NCBI RefSeq assembly: GCF_017302315.1
Contig: NZ_JAFLDT010000019.1
Coordinates: 1 to 53,378, forward strand
Source: Zoogloea sp.
Lineage (GTDB): Bacteria > Pseudomonadota > Gammaproteobacteria > Burkholderiales > Rhodocyclaceae
Direction of reading: 5' to 3'
DNA: 53,378 nucleotides
Positions 16,252 to 25,644 of the stretch are shown here, piece by piece (the stretch's first letter is position 1; the number at the start of each line of letters is the position of its first letter). Below the pieces are notes generated by a model that was given only the letters and a program-made list of their open reading frames with translations, did no database searches and was not told the DNA's origin. The position numbers were made by a program, and so were the translations under genes.

Positions 16252-16881
16252 TCAGGGGGCGCTTCCGTCGTCCGCGTGCACGGGCGTGCGTCGGGCCATT
16301 GCCAGCACGGCCAGACCGGCTCCGAGCAGAACCAGCGTGCCTGGCGTGGGAAGGCCGGCGGGTGGCGTGGCGTCGATCCGCACGCCCACGTCCAGATAGT
16401 CATAGTAGTTTTCGCCCAAATCCTGCCAGCCACCGCCGGAGTGCTGGGCATACTCGTCCATCGGGTTCGGTGCCTTGCCCGGGTGGATACCCTTGATTCC
16501 GCCATCCGGCTCGAAGGATACCCAGTAGGTTCCGGGGTCGATCATCCAGTCGAGGCCGAACACGCCGTACCAATCGAGGCCGCTTGCCCCGGGGAGCGCA
16601 TGTGATCGGCTGAAGAGGACGTCGCCCGGAATGTTGCCGCCATCCCGATGCAAGCGGATCGTCACCGATCCCGACGGACTCTCGATGTTCGAGTAGTAGC
16701 CCTCAACAGACTGAATGACCTGCTGTGATCCCACCGAGAATTCCCCTGCGAAGTACTGAGCCGTCTCAAACGACCAGGGTTGCCCATTCGTACCGGCCCC
16801 CGTATCGACGATGAGGGCGGCGGCGGCCGGCAAGGCGGCCAGGGCTGCGAACAAGGCTGAGCAATATTTCAAGGTGCGCAT
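16252..16881 (-). CDS. PEP-CTERM-sorted secreted protein
   Basis: 209 residues from ATG 16881, preceded by GGGAGG six bases upstream; the longer open frame upstream lacks a start signal. A signal peptide (MRTLKYCSALFAALAALPAA, cleaved near AAALIVD) begins a beta-rich body with no catalytic motif. The C-terminus carries LPTPGTLVLLGAGLAVLAMA followed by RR, the three-part PEP-CTERM layout: short motif, membrane helix, basic end. The usual Glu of PEP is replaced by Thr, and an unusual 12-residue tail follows the arginines. Such proteins are processed by exosortase and end up in the exopolysaccharide matrix. No exosortase gene is in this window. Confidence 0.8.
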   Translation of the reverse strand: MRTLKYCSALFAALAALPAAAALIVDTGAGTNGQPWSFETAQYFAGEFSVGSQQVIQSVEGYYSNIESPSGSVTIRLHRDGGNIPGDVLFSRSHALPGASGLDWYGVFGLDWMIDPGTYWVSFEPDGGIKGIHPGKAPNPMDEYAQHSGGGWQDLGENYYDYLDVGVRIDATPPAGLPTPGTLVLLGAGLAVLAMARRTPVHADDGSAP

Positions 16882-17168
16882 GTAAATCCTCCCGGGAGCG
16901 AAGTGCAGGGCCGCCGTGGAAGCAGATGGCGCGCTGCGGGGCACAGTATAAGGTTGCTCCGTCAAGGCCTTACCCACCTTCTGGCCGCCGGCTCGGCGGA
17001 TGACCGGGCACGCATTTTTCTTGGTTTCCTTGTGCTGTTCGGTACGACCGGAATATGTCACAAACTGTAACGGTTTCGCCCTGCCCCCGCGCGCCGTCCC
17101 GGCTGAACTGTCTCATCCTGAGTCACTGATGGTTCATGCCACTTCAATTACGTGTAAAGGGTGGTTAA

Positions 17169-19346
17169 ATGAGATTGCGTTCTATACGGCACACCATCTC
17201 GGCTGTCGCGGGTACCTGTTTGCTGGTTGCGGTGGCGGCTACGGTCGGTTTTGGGGTTTATTCTGCTGGCGACACCCAGGCCCTGGTCAGTGAACGGGTC
17301 AGCAATCAGGTGCAGGAGAGCACGCTGGTGAGTCTGAAAGGGGTCGCCGGGACGCAGGCGGGGATCATCCAGGCCAAGTTCGATCTTGCCCTGGATGCTG
17401 CACGAACGATGGCTCACGTTTTCGAGCTGGGCAAGCGGGAGAACGGCCTCTCCATGGGGCGCAGCCAGATCAATGCGGTTCTCCTCAATGTGCTGCAGCA
17501 CAACCCTGAATTCAACGGAACCTATTCATGCTGGGAGGCGGATGCCCTCGATGGTCGTGACGAGCAGTTCCGAACAGGGCGGGATGGCAACAATGCGCGC
17601 ACCGGTCGATTCACGCCCTATTGGAACCGGGACGCGAAAGGCAACATAGCCGTCCAGCCCCTGGTCGAGTACGACACCATGGACAAGCATCCGAACGGGG
17701 TGCTCAAGGGCGGCTGGTATATCGGCCCCCGGGATACAGGCAAGGAGAGTGTGCTTGATCCTTTCCCCTATATCGTCCAGGGCAAGCAAGTGTGGCTGAC
17801 GACGCTGTCCGTGCCGATCGTGGTGAATGGCAAGTTCCTTGGGGTGGCCGGGACGGACTACAACCTCGATTTCGTGCAGGAGCTCTCGCTGCAGGCGGAC
17901 CGTGGCCTCTTCGGCGGTAAGGCTGAGGTCATCATTGTCAGCAACATGGGCTTGATCGTGGCTGACAGCGAGAAGCCCGAGTTGATCGGCAAGCCCCTTG
18001 CCGAGGCGGTGCCCGGCGCTATCGCCACGACGCTCTTGAGCGAGATACAGGGGGGGCGATCCATGGCGTCCCTTGATGAGGCGAGCGGGCAGATCACGGC
18101 GTTGGCGCCAATCGCCCTTGGCCGCACGGGCAAGCCCTGGTCAGTGATGATCAAGGTCCACAAGGATGTGGTACTCGCCGATGCCTATGCCTTGGATCGG
18201 GATCTGGCTGATCGCTCGCGTAGCGCGGTGTGGTGGCAGGTGGTGGTGGGGCTGATCGTGGCGTGTGCCGGAACGAGCTTCCTGTGGTTTGCTGCAGGTT
18301 CCCTGAGCCGTCCGATCCAGGAGGCCGAGCGTTTGGCCAACATCATTCGCCTGGGGGATTTTTCCCGGCGCATGGCCTACCAGAATGATGACGAAGTGGG
18401 CAGGCTTGCCGTCGCTCTGAACGAGATGGCTGCGCGGCTGCAGTTGCAGGCGGGCATTGCCGACCGGATTTCCCAGGGTGACCTTGATATCCAGATCGAG
18501 TTGGCTTCGGAGAGTGATCAGCTAGGTATAGCGTTGCAGCGCATGGTGGACAATCTGAACGACGTCGTCAGCCGTTTGCAGCGCGGATCGAAGGAAATCA
18601 CCACCAGTGCCGAGCAGGTTTCGGATCTGAGCCAGGGCCTGTCGGAGGGGGCTGCGGCTTCCGCCGCTTCGGTAACGGAAATCGGGGCAACCGTGCAGCA
18701 GATGGCTGCGAACACCAAGCAGAATGCCCAGAATGCCGGTACGGCTGATGATCTGTCCCAGTCGGCAAAGGCTGTCGCCGTAAGCGTCAGCGAACACATG
18801 CAGCAGATGGTCCGCTCCATGGGCGAGATTGAGCAGGCTGGCGCAAGCATCACCGAGATCATCCGGGTGATCGACGAGATCACTGAGCAGACCAATCTGC
18901 TGGCACTGAACGCGGCCATTGAAGCGGCGCGGGCCGGCGAGCAGGGGCGGGGCTTTGCCGTTGTTGCCGATGAGGTGCGCAACCTTGCCAACCGCAGCGC
19001 CGAGGCGGCCAAGAAGGCAGCCACCCTGATCGAAGGCTCCGCGGAGAAGACCCGCCAGGGGGCCGCCATTGCCAATACGACGGCGAGCGCACTGACCGAG
19101 ATTCTGAGTTCCACGACCCGTGTTTCCACCTTGTTGTCGGAGATCTCGGCCGCTTCCCGGCAACAGGCTACCGGCTTCTCCGAGGTTGCGGTGGGGCTGG
19201 ATCAGATTGACGGGGTCACCCAGCGCAACAGCGGGGATGCGGAAGTCTGCGCCAACGCATCGGTTGTGCTCAGACAGCAGGCGGCGACACTGCTCGGACT
19301 GACCGGGCGTTTTCGCGTCCGTCGCGGAGGCGGCATGGGCGCATAG
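17169..19346 (+). CDS. Methyl-accepting chemotaxis protein with periplasmic dCache-type sensor
   Basis: 725 residues. Membrane helix 1 is at about 10-32. The periplasmic region to about 350 carries double-Cache features ([20 protein letters not shown] and [20 protein letters not shown]). Helix 2 ([20 protein letters not shown]) is followed by a HAMP domain and the signalling domain with the conserved hairpin tip [20 protein letters not shown]. It senses a small molecule, possibly an organic acid or amino acid as with other dCache receptors, and signals to CheA/CheW, which are not nearby. The C-terminus lacks a CheR-tethering pentapeptide. AAGGGTGG precedes the ATG. The 287-bp gap upstream shows no sigma-28 promoter that I can recognise. 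Confidence 0.92.
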   Translation: MRLRSIRHTISAVAGTCLLVAVAATVGFGVYSAGDTQALVSERVSNQVQESTLVSLKGVAGTQAGIIQAKFDLALDAARTMAHVFELGKRENGLSMGRSQINAVLLNVLQHNPEFNGTYSCWEADALDGRDEQFRTGRDGNNARTGRFTPYWNRDAKGNIAVQPLVEYDTMDKHPNGVLKGGWYIGPRDTGKESVLDPFPYIVQGKQVWLTTLSVPIVVNGKFLGVAGTDYNLDFVQELSLQADRGLFGGKAEVIIVSNMGLIVADSEKPELIGKPLAEAVPGAIATTLLSEIQGGRSMASLDEASGQITALAPIALGRTGKPWSVMIKVHKDVVLADAYALDRDLADRSRSAVWWQVVVGLIVACAGTSFLWFAAGSLSRPIQEAERLANIIRLGDFSRRMAYQNDDEVGRLAVALNEMAARLQLQAGIADRISQGDLDIQIELASESDQLGIALQRMVDNLNDVVSRLQRGSKEITTSAEQVSDLSQGLSEGAAASAASVTEIGATVQQMAANTKQNAQNAGTADDLSQSAKAVAVSVSEHMQQMVRSMGEIEQAGASITEIIRVIDEITEQTNLLALNAAIEAARAGEQGRGFAVVADEVRNLANRSAEAAKKAATLIEGSAEKTRQGAAIANTTASALTEILSSTTRVSTLLSEISAASRQQATGFSEVAVGLDQIDGVTQRNSGDAEVCANASVVLRQQAATLLGLTGRFRVRRGGGMGA

Positions 19347-19446
19347 ATGCAAACGTCCTGACGTCTCTCCTGCGTGCCAGATGGCGTGGCTCGGAGTAAG
19401 CTCACTGTCGTGATGTGGGCAGTGAGGCCGAAAGTCTGGGGTGCGT

Positions 19447-21489
19447 ATGGTTGAGATGGAGAGCGGGGGCGCGAGGACGGGAATGGCGCGACAGGCCATG
19501 CTGCAGCGGGCCATTCTCGACAGCATGCCCGACGGTATCCTGGCCGTGGACCCGGAACGGAGAATCGTTTCGGTGAACGAACGCTTCTTTACCGTATGGG
19601 GCATTCCCCAGCCGGTCGGCGCGCTGGAGGCCCTGTCAGGTACCCCGGCGGCCGCGCTGGTGGAGCAGACCCTGCTGCGGGTGGCCGATCCTGAGTGCTT
19701 CGCGGCCCGGGTCGGCCAACTCCATGCGGACCCGTGGCGGGAGGACATCAGCGATATTCTCCTGCTGGACGGCCGTACCCTGAGGTGCCACTCCGCGCCA
19801 CTGGGCCATGAAGGGGGGGAGCACCCGGGGCGGGTGTGGTACTTCCGCGACGTCTCCGACATCATCCAGTTCCAGGTGGCCCAGGCCGACAGCGAACGGC
19901 GCTATCGCACGGCCTTCCAGACGACCCTGGACGCCATTGCCGTGACGACCCTGGCGAATGGTGTGTATCTGGACGTCAATCAGGCCTTCCTCGACATCAC
20001 CGGATATGCCCGGGATGAGCTTATCGGCCGCAGTTCGCTGGATCTGGGCATCTGGGCGGATCCGGATGACCGTCGGCGCTTCAGCGAGAAGCTGCGTGCC
20101 AACCATGCCCGGTTGCAGTTCGAAGCGCGCTTCTGCAAGAAGAATGGAGAGATTTTCTGGGGCATGTTCTCCGTATCGCCGATGGAGTTCAACGGCGTGC
20201 CCTGCCTGCTCTCGATCACCCGCGACATCACCCTCAGCAAGGCCGCCCAGGAAGAACTGGCGCGCCACAGGGACCGCCTGGAGCAACTGGTGGATGCCCG
20301 CACTGCCGAATTGTCCCGGGCCAAGGAGGCGGCCGAGGCTGCCAACGTGGCCAAGAGCGCCTTTCTGGCCAACATGAGTCACGAGATCAGGACGCCGATC
20401 AATGCCATCACCGGGATGGCCTATCTCATCCGGCGAGGTGGCCTGAGCGATCAGCAGCGGGCGCAGCTCGACAAGCTGGTGGGGGCGGGAGAGCATCTGC
20501 TCAACATCGTCAATGCCGTGCTGGAGCTTTCCAAGATCGAGGCCGGAAAGGCTGTCCTGGCCGAGTCCCCCGTGCGGCTCAGTGTCATCGCCGACAACGT
20601 CGTATCCATGCTGCAGGGCCGTGCCCAGGCCCGGCACCTCCGGCTGAGTGCGGTACTGGAGGCGCTGCCGGACGATCTGGTCGGTGACCCGACGGCCGTG
20701 CAGCAGGCCTTGCTCAACTACGCCACCAATGCCGTGAAGTTTACCGAGTCGGGCAGCGTGACACTGCGTATCGGCCTGCTCGAAGCCACCGCTGACAGCG
20801 CGCTGCTACGCTTCGAGGTCGAAGACACCGGGGTGGGAATTGCTGCCGAGGCCTTGCCACGCCTGTTCGCCCCCTTTGAGCAGGCCGACAACACCATGAC
20901 CCGCAAGCATGGGGGCACCGGGCTTGGCCTGGCGATCACGCGCAAGCTTGCCGAGCAGATGGGCGGCACGGCCGGGGCCGAAAGCACGATGGGGTGCGGC
21001 AGCACGTTCTGGTTCACGGCCCGTTTCGTGCGCCGGCGCATCGTCGAGCCAGCGCGTCCCTCGTCCCAGCCCAGCCAGGCGGAAGCCGCCCTGGCGCGGG
21101 ACTACACCGGGCGTCGGATCCTGTTGGTGGAAGATGAACCCATCAACCGGGAGATCGCCTCGACAATGCTGGCCTATGCCGGTCTCACGGTGGACTGCGC
21201 CGAAGATGGGCTCCAGGCCCTCGAGAGGGTCGGCAGCCAGGCCTATGACCTGATCCTGATGGATGTGCAGATGCCCAACATGGATGGTCTTGAGGCCACC
21301 CGGCGGATACGCGGCTTGCCCGGCGGCAGGGCGGTACCCATCATCGCCATGACCGCCAATGCCTTCAGTGAGGATCGTGCCTGCTGTCTTGAGGCCGGCA
21401 TGGACGATTTTGTTGCCAAGCCCGTCAATCCGGAAGTGCTCTTTGCTGCCGTCCTGCACTGGCTGAAGGCGCCCCCCGTCAGCCACTGA
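19447..21489 (+). CDS. Hybrid sensor histidine kinase (PAS-PAS-HisKA-HATPase-REC)
   Basis: About 680 residues; ATG 19447 is chosen, with an in-frame GTG at 19441. There is no membrane helix, so it is cytoplasmic. Two PAS domains (about 15-125 and 145-255; the second contains [20 protein letters not shown]) precede a short coiled coil. The dimerisation domain has the phospho-acceptor His near residue 312 ([11 protein letters not shown]). The ATPase domain has [19 protein letters not shown] and [12 protein letters not shown]-terminal receiver has its Asp near 606 ([17 protein letters not shown]) and ends KPVNPEVL. No output regulator is adjacent. Its place just before norCB may be accidental. 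Confidence 0.9.
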   Translation: MVEMESGGARTGMARQAMLQRAILDSMPDGILAVDPERRIVSVNERFFTVWGIPQPVGALEALSGTPAAALVEQTLLRVADPECFAARVGQLHADPWREDISDILLLDGRTLRCHSAPLGHEGGEHPGRVWYFRDVSDIIQFQVAQADSERRYRTAFQTTLDAIAVTTLANGVYLDVNQAFLDITGYARDELIGRSSLDLGIWADPDDRRRFSEKLRANHARLQFEARFCKKNGEIFWGMFSVSPMEFNGVPCLLSITRDITLSKAAQEELARHRDRLEQLVDARTAELSRAKEAAEAANVAKSAFLANMSHEIRTPINAITGMAYLIRRGGLSDQQRAQLDKLVGAGEHLLNIVNAVLELSKIEAGKAVLAESPVRLSVIADNVVSMLQGRAQARHLRLSAVLEALPDDLVGDPTAVQQALLNYATNAVKFTESGSVTLRIGLLEATADSALLRFEVEDTGVGIAAEALPRLFAPFEQADNTMTRKHGGTGLGLAITRKLAEQMGGTAGAESTMGCGSTFWFTARFVRRRIVEPARPSSQPSQAEAALARDYTGRRILLVEDEPINREIASTMLAYAGLTVDCAEDGLQALERVGSQAYDLILMDVQMPNMDGLEATRRIRGLPGGRAVPIIAMTANAFSEDRACCLEAGMDDFVAKPVNPEVLFAAVLHWLKAPPVSH

Positions 21490-21519
21490 CGTGGCGGCCG
21501 GGCCACCTGCCCGGCCACC

Positions 21520-21533
21520 TTGACCGCAGTCAA
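21520..21533 (+). promoter_or_regulatory. Perfect FNR/Dnr/NNR-type box upstream of norCB
   Basis: TTGACCGCAGTCAA is an exact dyad TTGAC-N4-GTCAA of the CRP/FNR superfamily. GAACAT at 21556-21561 could be the -10 box, giving a start near 21568 and a box centre near -41.5. NorC starts at 21607. Dnr/NNR proteins activate nor genes in response to NO under low oxygen; which paralogue binds here cannot be told from the site. Confidence 0.65.
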
Positions 21534-21606
21534 GGACGTCACCCCCCCCGATCCGGAACATCCGCCCCAAGCTGCGCCGTGCAGCGAAGCCATCCAGGGA
21601 GGTTCC

Positions 21607-22032
21607 ATGAGCGGGACATTCACAAAATCCATGGCGCGAAACATCTTCTATGGGGGCACCGTTTTCTTTGCGCTCCTGTTCCTCGCGCTGACCTTCGACT
21701 CGATGCAGGCCATTCCCAAGCGGGACAACCACGCCAACCTCACGCCGTCGGTCATTGCCGGCAAGAAGGTGTGGGAGGTTAACAACTGCATCGGTTGCCA
21801 CACCCTGATGGGTGAGGGCGCCTACTTCGCCCCGGAACTGGGCAACGTCTACAAGCGCCGCGGGCCTGAGTTCATCAAGGCCTGGATCCAGTCCCAGCCC
21901 ACGGGCACCCCGGGTCGTCGGCAGATGCCCAACTTCCATCTGACGGAACAGCAGCTCAATGACCTCGTCGAGTTCCTCAAGTACTCGTCCGAGATCAACA
22001 CTGCCAACTGGCCGCCCAACATCGAAGGCTGA
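21607..22032 (+). CDS. norC: Nitric oxide reductase subunit C (cytochrome c)
   Basis: 141 residues from ATG 21607 behind AGGGAGG. One N-terminal membrane helix (NIFYGGTVFFALLFLALTF) anchors a periplasmic mono-heme domain with CIGCH near 61-65 and the distal Met ligand in RRQMPNFHLT. NorC accepts electrons from soluble cytochromes and passes them to NorB. It forms a two-gene operon with norB, 27 bp downstream. The length and motif order are those of cNOR-type enzymes, as opposed to the quinol-dependent qNOR. Confidence 0.95.
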   Translation: MSGTFTKSMARNIFYGGTVFFALLFLALTFDSMQAIPKRDNHANLTPSVIAGKKVWEVNNCIGCHTLMGEGAYFAPELGNVYKRRGPEFIKAWIQSQPTGTPGRRQMPNFHLTEQQLNDLVEFLKYSSEINTANWPPNIEG

Positions 22033-23439
<1,407 letters not shown>

Positions 23440-23463
23440 AACACCCGTTAGCCGCAACACCCT

Positions 23464-23494
23464 CAAGCCCGGCGCTATGCCGGGCTTGTTGTTT
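23464..23494 (+). terminator. Intrinsic terminator after norB
   Basis: CAAGCCCGGC, a five-base loop GCTAT, then GCCGGGCTTG and a T-rich stretch TTGTTT. It is placed 25 bp after the norB stop and should close the norCB transcript. Confidence 0.8.
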
Positions 23495-23542
23495 GTGGGG
23501 GGCTGGAAGTGCAGGTGATCAACCGTCGGTGTGGCCTCTCTT

Positions 23543-23598
23543 GTAGAGGCGACTTCAGTCGCCTATCGGGCGTCGATCACAGACATGCCCCTGATCGG
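23543..23598. repeat. REP-type repeat, partial copy B
   Basis: GTAG followed by AGGCGACTTCAGTCGCC, then a spacer (CGTCGATCACAGACATGCCC) also found in copy C near 25.53 kb. The second REP unit of the pair is missing: similarity stops after CTGATCGG, exactly where the NtrC-type site of amtB begins. The gene-free stretch 23440-23754 therefore holds the norB terminator, this half element and the amtB control region. Confidence 0.65.
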
Positions 23599-23599
23599 A

Positions 23600-23614
23600 G
23601 CACCGACTTGGTGC
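23600..23614 (+). promoter_or_regulatory. NtrC-type enhancer site upstream of amtB
   Basis: GCACCGACTTGGTGC is a perfect dyad GCACC-N5-GGTGC, matching the NtrC consensus TGCACC-N5-GGTGCA except for the outer base pair. Its centre lies about 106 bp upstream of the start predicted from the sigma-54 element, a typical enhancer distance. A weaker half site GGTGCA occurs near 23658-23663. Confidence 0.6.
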
Positions 23615-23686
23615 CCTGCAGGGCGAGAGTGGGCCAGGCTTGGGCGCGTCTGGCGCCGGTGCAGGGGTTTTACCGGGGTTTTCGCC

Positions 23687-23702
23687 CGGCACAGGATTTG
23701 CT
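23687..23702 (+). promoter_or_regulatory. Sigma-54 (RpoN) promoter of amtB
   Basis: CGGCACAGGATTTGCT matches the -24/-12 consensus TGGCACG-N4-TTGCW at all but two positions, with the invariant GG and GC ten bases apart. Transcription would start near 23713, some 42 bp before the amtB ATG. Together with the NtrC-type site it predicts induction under nitrogen limitation. Confidence 0.65.
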
Positions 23703-23754
23703 GCGGGTGCACATCCGCCCGCCAGAGGCGTGTGTCACCTTTCAGAGAGCCCCC

Positions 23755-25047
23755 ATGCCAGGAAGCCCCCGTTCCGGTTCCGTTCGTATCGCGCCCGCTT
23801 TGTCCCTGGGTGCCCTGATCCTGCCCTTCACGGCCCTGGCCGACGGAGGGGCTGCCGCCCGCGCGGCGGATTCCGGCCACACGGCCTGGGTGCTGGTGGC
23901 CACCGCCCTGGTGCTGCTGATGACCTTGCCGGGGCTCGCGTTGTTCTACGGTGGCATGGTGCGGCGCAAGAACGTGCTCGCCACCATGACCCAGACCATC
24001 GCCATCGCGGCGGTGGTGACCCTGACCTGGTGCGCCATCGGCTACAGCCTCGCGATGCGTCCGGGGTCTGCTTTCGTGGGCGGGCTGGACCGCCTGTTTC
24101 TCGACGGACTGAGCCTGAACGCCTTGAGCGGCGGGGTTCCGGAGTCGGTGTTCGCCATGTTCCAGCTCAGCTTCGCCATCATCACCACGGCGCTGGTGCC
24201 GGGAGCCTTTGCCGAGCGCATGAAGTTTGCCGCGGTGCTGCTGTTTGCAGCCCTGTGGTCGGTGCTGGTGTATGCCCCGGTGGCCCATTGGGTGTGGGCG
24301 CCGGACGGTTGGCTGGCCGTGCTGGGGGCGCTGGATTACGCCGGCGGCACGGTGGTGCATATCAACGCGGGCGTGGCGGGGCTGGTATGTGCCCTGTATG
24401 TCGGCCCGCGCAGCGGCTACGGGCGTCAGCCCATGACGCCCTACAACCTGGCGCTGACCCTGACCGGGGCCGCTCTGTTGTGGGTGGGCTGGTTCGGGTT
24501 CAATGCCGGCTCGGGCCTCGCCGCCGATGGCCGGGCGGGCATGGCGATGCTGGCCACCCAGTTGGCGGCGGCTACGGCAGCGGTGGCTTGGATGGGCACC
24601 GAATGGCTGGTGCGCGGCCGCCCCAGCGCCCTCGGGCTGGTTTCCGGGGCGGTGGGGGGCCTGGTGGCGGTGACGCCGGCCTCGGGCTTCATCACGCCCG
24701 GCTCGGCCTTGCTGATCGGTGCGCTGGCCGGCGTGGGCTGCTACCTCGGCGCCACGGTGCTGAAGCGCCTGCTGCGCTGCGATGACGCCCTCGATGCCTT
24801 CGGCATCCACGGCGTCGGCGGCATTATCGGGGCTCTGTTCACCGGCTGGCTGGCCAGCCCGGCCATCGGCGGCGTGCACGGCGACACCCTGGCCCAGCTC
24901 GCCGGCATCGGCGCCACCCTGGTGTACAGCGGCGGAATGACCCTGATCGTGCTGATGGTGATCGACCGGCTGGTGGGCCTGCGTGTCGGCGAGCGCACCG
25001 AAAGTGAAGGGCTCGACCTGAGCGAACACGGCGAGGCCATCGCCTGA
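23755..25047 (+). CDS. amtB: Ammonium transporter AmtB
   Basis: 430 residues with an N-terminal signal-like segment and 11 membrane helices. The signature stretches are present: LALFYGGMVRRKNVLATMTQ, FQLSFAIITTALVPGAFAER, DYAGGTVVHINAGVAGLV with the first pore histidine, and DAFGIHGVGGIIGALFTG with the second. The trimeric protein conducts ammonium/ammonia into the cell. The ATG at 23755 has only a weak AGAGAG upstream. Unlike most amtB genes it is not paired with a glnK/PII gene; a small unknown gene follows instead. REP elements lie on both sides of the pair. Confidence 0.93.
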   Translation: MPGSPRSGSVRIAPALSLGALILPFTALADGGAAARAADSGHTAWVLVATALVLLMTLPGLALFYGGMVRRKNVLATMTQTIAIAAVVTLTWCAIGYSLAMRPGSAFVGGLDRLFLDGLSLNALSGGVPESVFAMFQLSFAIITTALVPGAFAERMKFAAVLLFAALWSVLVYAPVAHWVWAPDGWLAVLGALDYAGGTVVHINAGVAGLVCALYVGPRSGYGRQPMTPYNLALTLTGAALLWVGWFGFNAGSGLAADGRAGMAMLATQLAAATAAVAWMGTEWLVRGRPSALGLVSGAVGGLVAVTPASGFITPGSALLIGALAGVGCYLGATVLKRLLRCDDALDAFGIHGVGGIIGALFTGWLASPAIGGVHGDTLAQLAGIGATLVYSGGMTLIVLMVIDRLVGLRVGERTESEGLDLSEHGEAIA

Positions 25048-25085
25048 GCGCCATTTCCGGCAAACCGAACCCAAGGGAGTTTTCC

Positions 25086-25409
25086 ATGGAATCCGATTCA
25101 GTCATCTACGGCCTGCTCGGGCGGATCCACCTGCTGATGCGGCGGGTCAGCAACCGCATCACCGATGTGGAATACATGCGCGTGAACAAGGACTACGCCC
25201 GCGAGGTGGTGCGCCTGGCCATGGCCACCGGCAACCCCGAACTGGCCGAGCTGAGCGCCCGCCTGCGTCTGGCGATGGAGCTTGACGCGCCCGCGTCCGA
25301 GGCTGCCCTGACCACCGAGCGCAGCGGGCCGGGCCTGCTGGAGCGCCTGCGCACCGCCCGCCCGGAGGCTACCCACCCGACCCAGCGCTACGTCGGCTCC
25401 CTGCGCTGA
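25086..25409 (+). CDS. Small hypothetical protein downstream of amtB
   Basis: 107 residues, ATG behind AAGGGAG. The first part is helical and rich in charged residues (LLGRIHLLMRRVSNRITDVE, YMRVNKDYAREVVRLAMATG); the end is Pro/Arg-rich. There are no membrane helices, cysteines or PII T-loop features, so it is not GlnK. It starts 38 bp after amtB on the same strand, and no terminator is visible between them, so it is probably co-transcribed from the sigma-54 promoter. The function is unknown; a role in nitrogen regulation is only suggested by position. Confidence 0.65.
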   Translation: MESDSVIYGLLGRIHLLMRRVSNRITDVEYMRVNKDYAREVVRLAMATGNPELAELSARLRLAMELDAPASEAALTTERSGPGLLERLRTARPEATHPTQRYVGSLR

Positions 25410-25457
25410 GCGCGTGTGAAATCAACCCAAGAACCGCAGTTCGAGGTGTCGCCTGAA

Positions 25458-25594
25458 CCTAATTTCCTCCGTTTGACGCGTCATCTGACGGTCGATATGG
25501 TCTCTCCTGCAGGGGCGACTTCAGTCGCCCACCCACGCGTCGATCACAGGCATGCCCTTGATCGACGTCCGCGGGCGACTGAAGTCGCCCCCAC
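25458..25594. repeat. REP-type repeat pair with conserved tail, copy C
   Basis: The same arrangement as copy A but in the opposite orientation: the tail at 25458-25489 (reverse complement of GACGCGTCAAACGGAGGAAA, with one change elsewhere in the tail), then REP units at 25509-25530 (GCAG before GGGCGACTTCAGTCGCCC) and 25573-25593. The spacer keeps CGTCGATCACAGGCATGCCC. Similarity between A and C over about 140 bp makes this one repeat family rather than chance palindromes. No RAYT transposase gene is in the window. Confidence 0.75.
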
Positions 25595-25644
25595 AGTTCC
25601 TCACGCCACCCTCATGCCGCAGTTGCAAGGGCCCGATTTCGCCT

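Noticed and set aside
16938-16958. Sigma-54 promoter upstream of the PEP-CTERM gene or the chemoreceptor
   Set aside because: GGCAC and TTGCT are present but 14 bases separate GG from GC instead of 10, and the strand does not suit the PEP-CTERM gene.
16954-16965. TTGCTCCGTCAA as an FNR-type site upstream of the PEP-CTERM gene
   Set aside because: The spacing between half sites is two bases shorter than the family dyad and the left half is poor.
23563-25074. 503-codon minus-strand frame opposite amtB
   Set aside because: Low-complexity His/Gln/Arg-rich translation; the AmtB frame has all family motifs.
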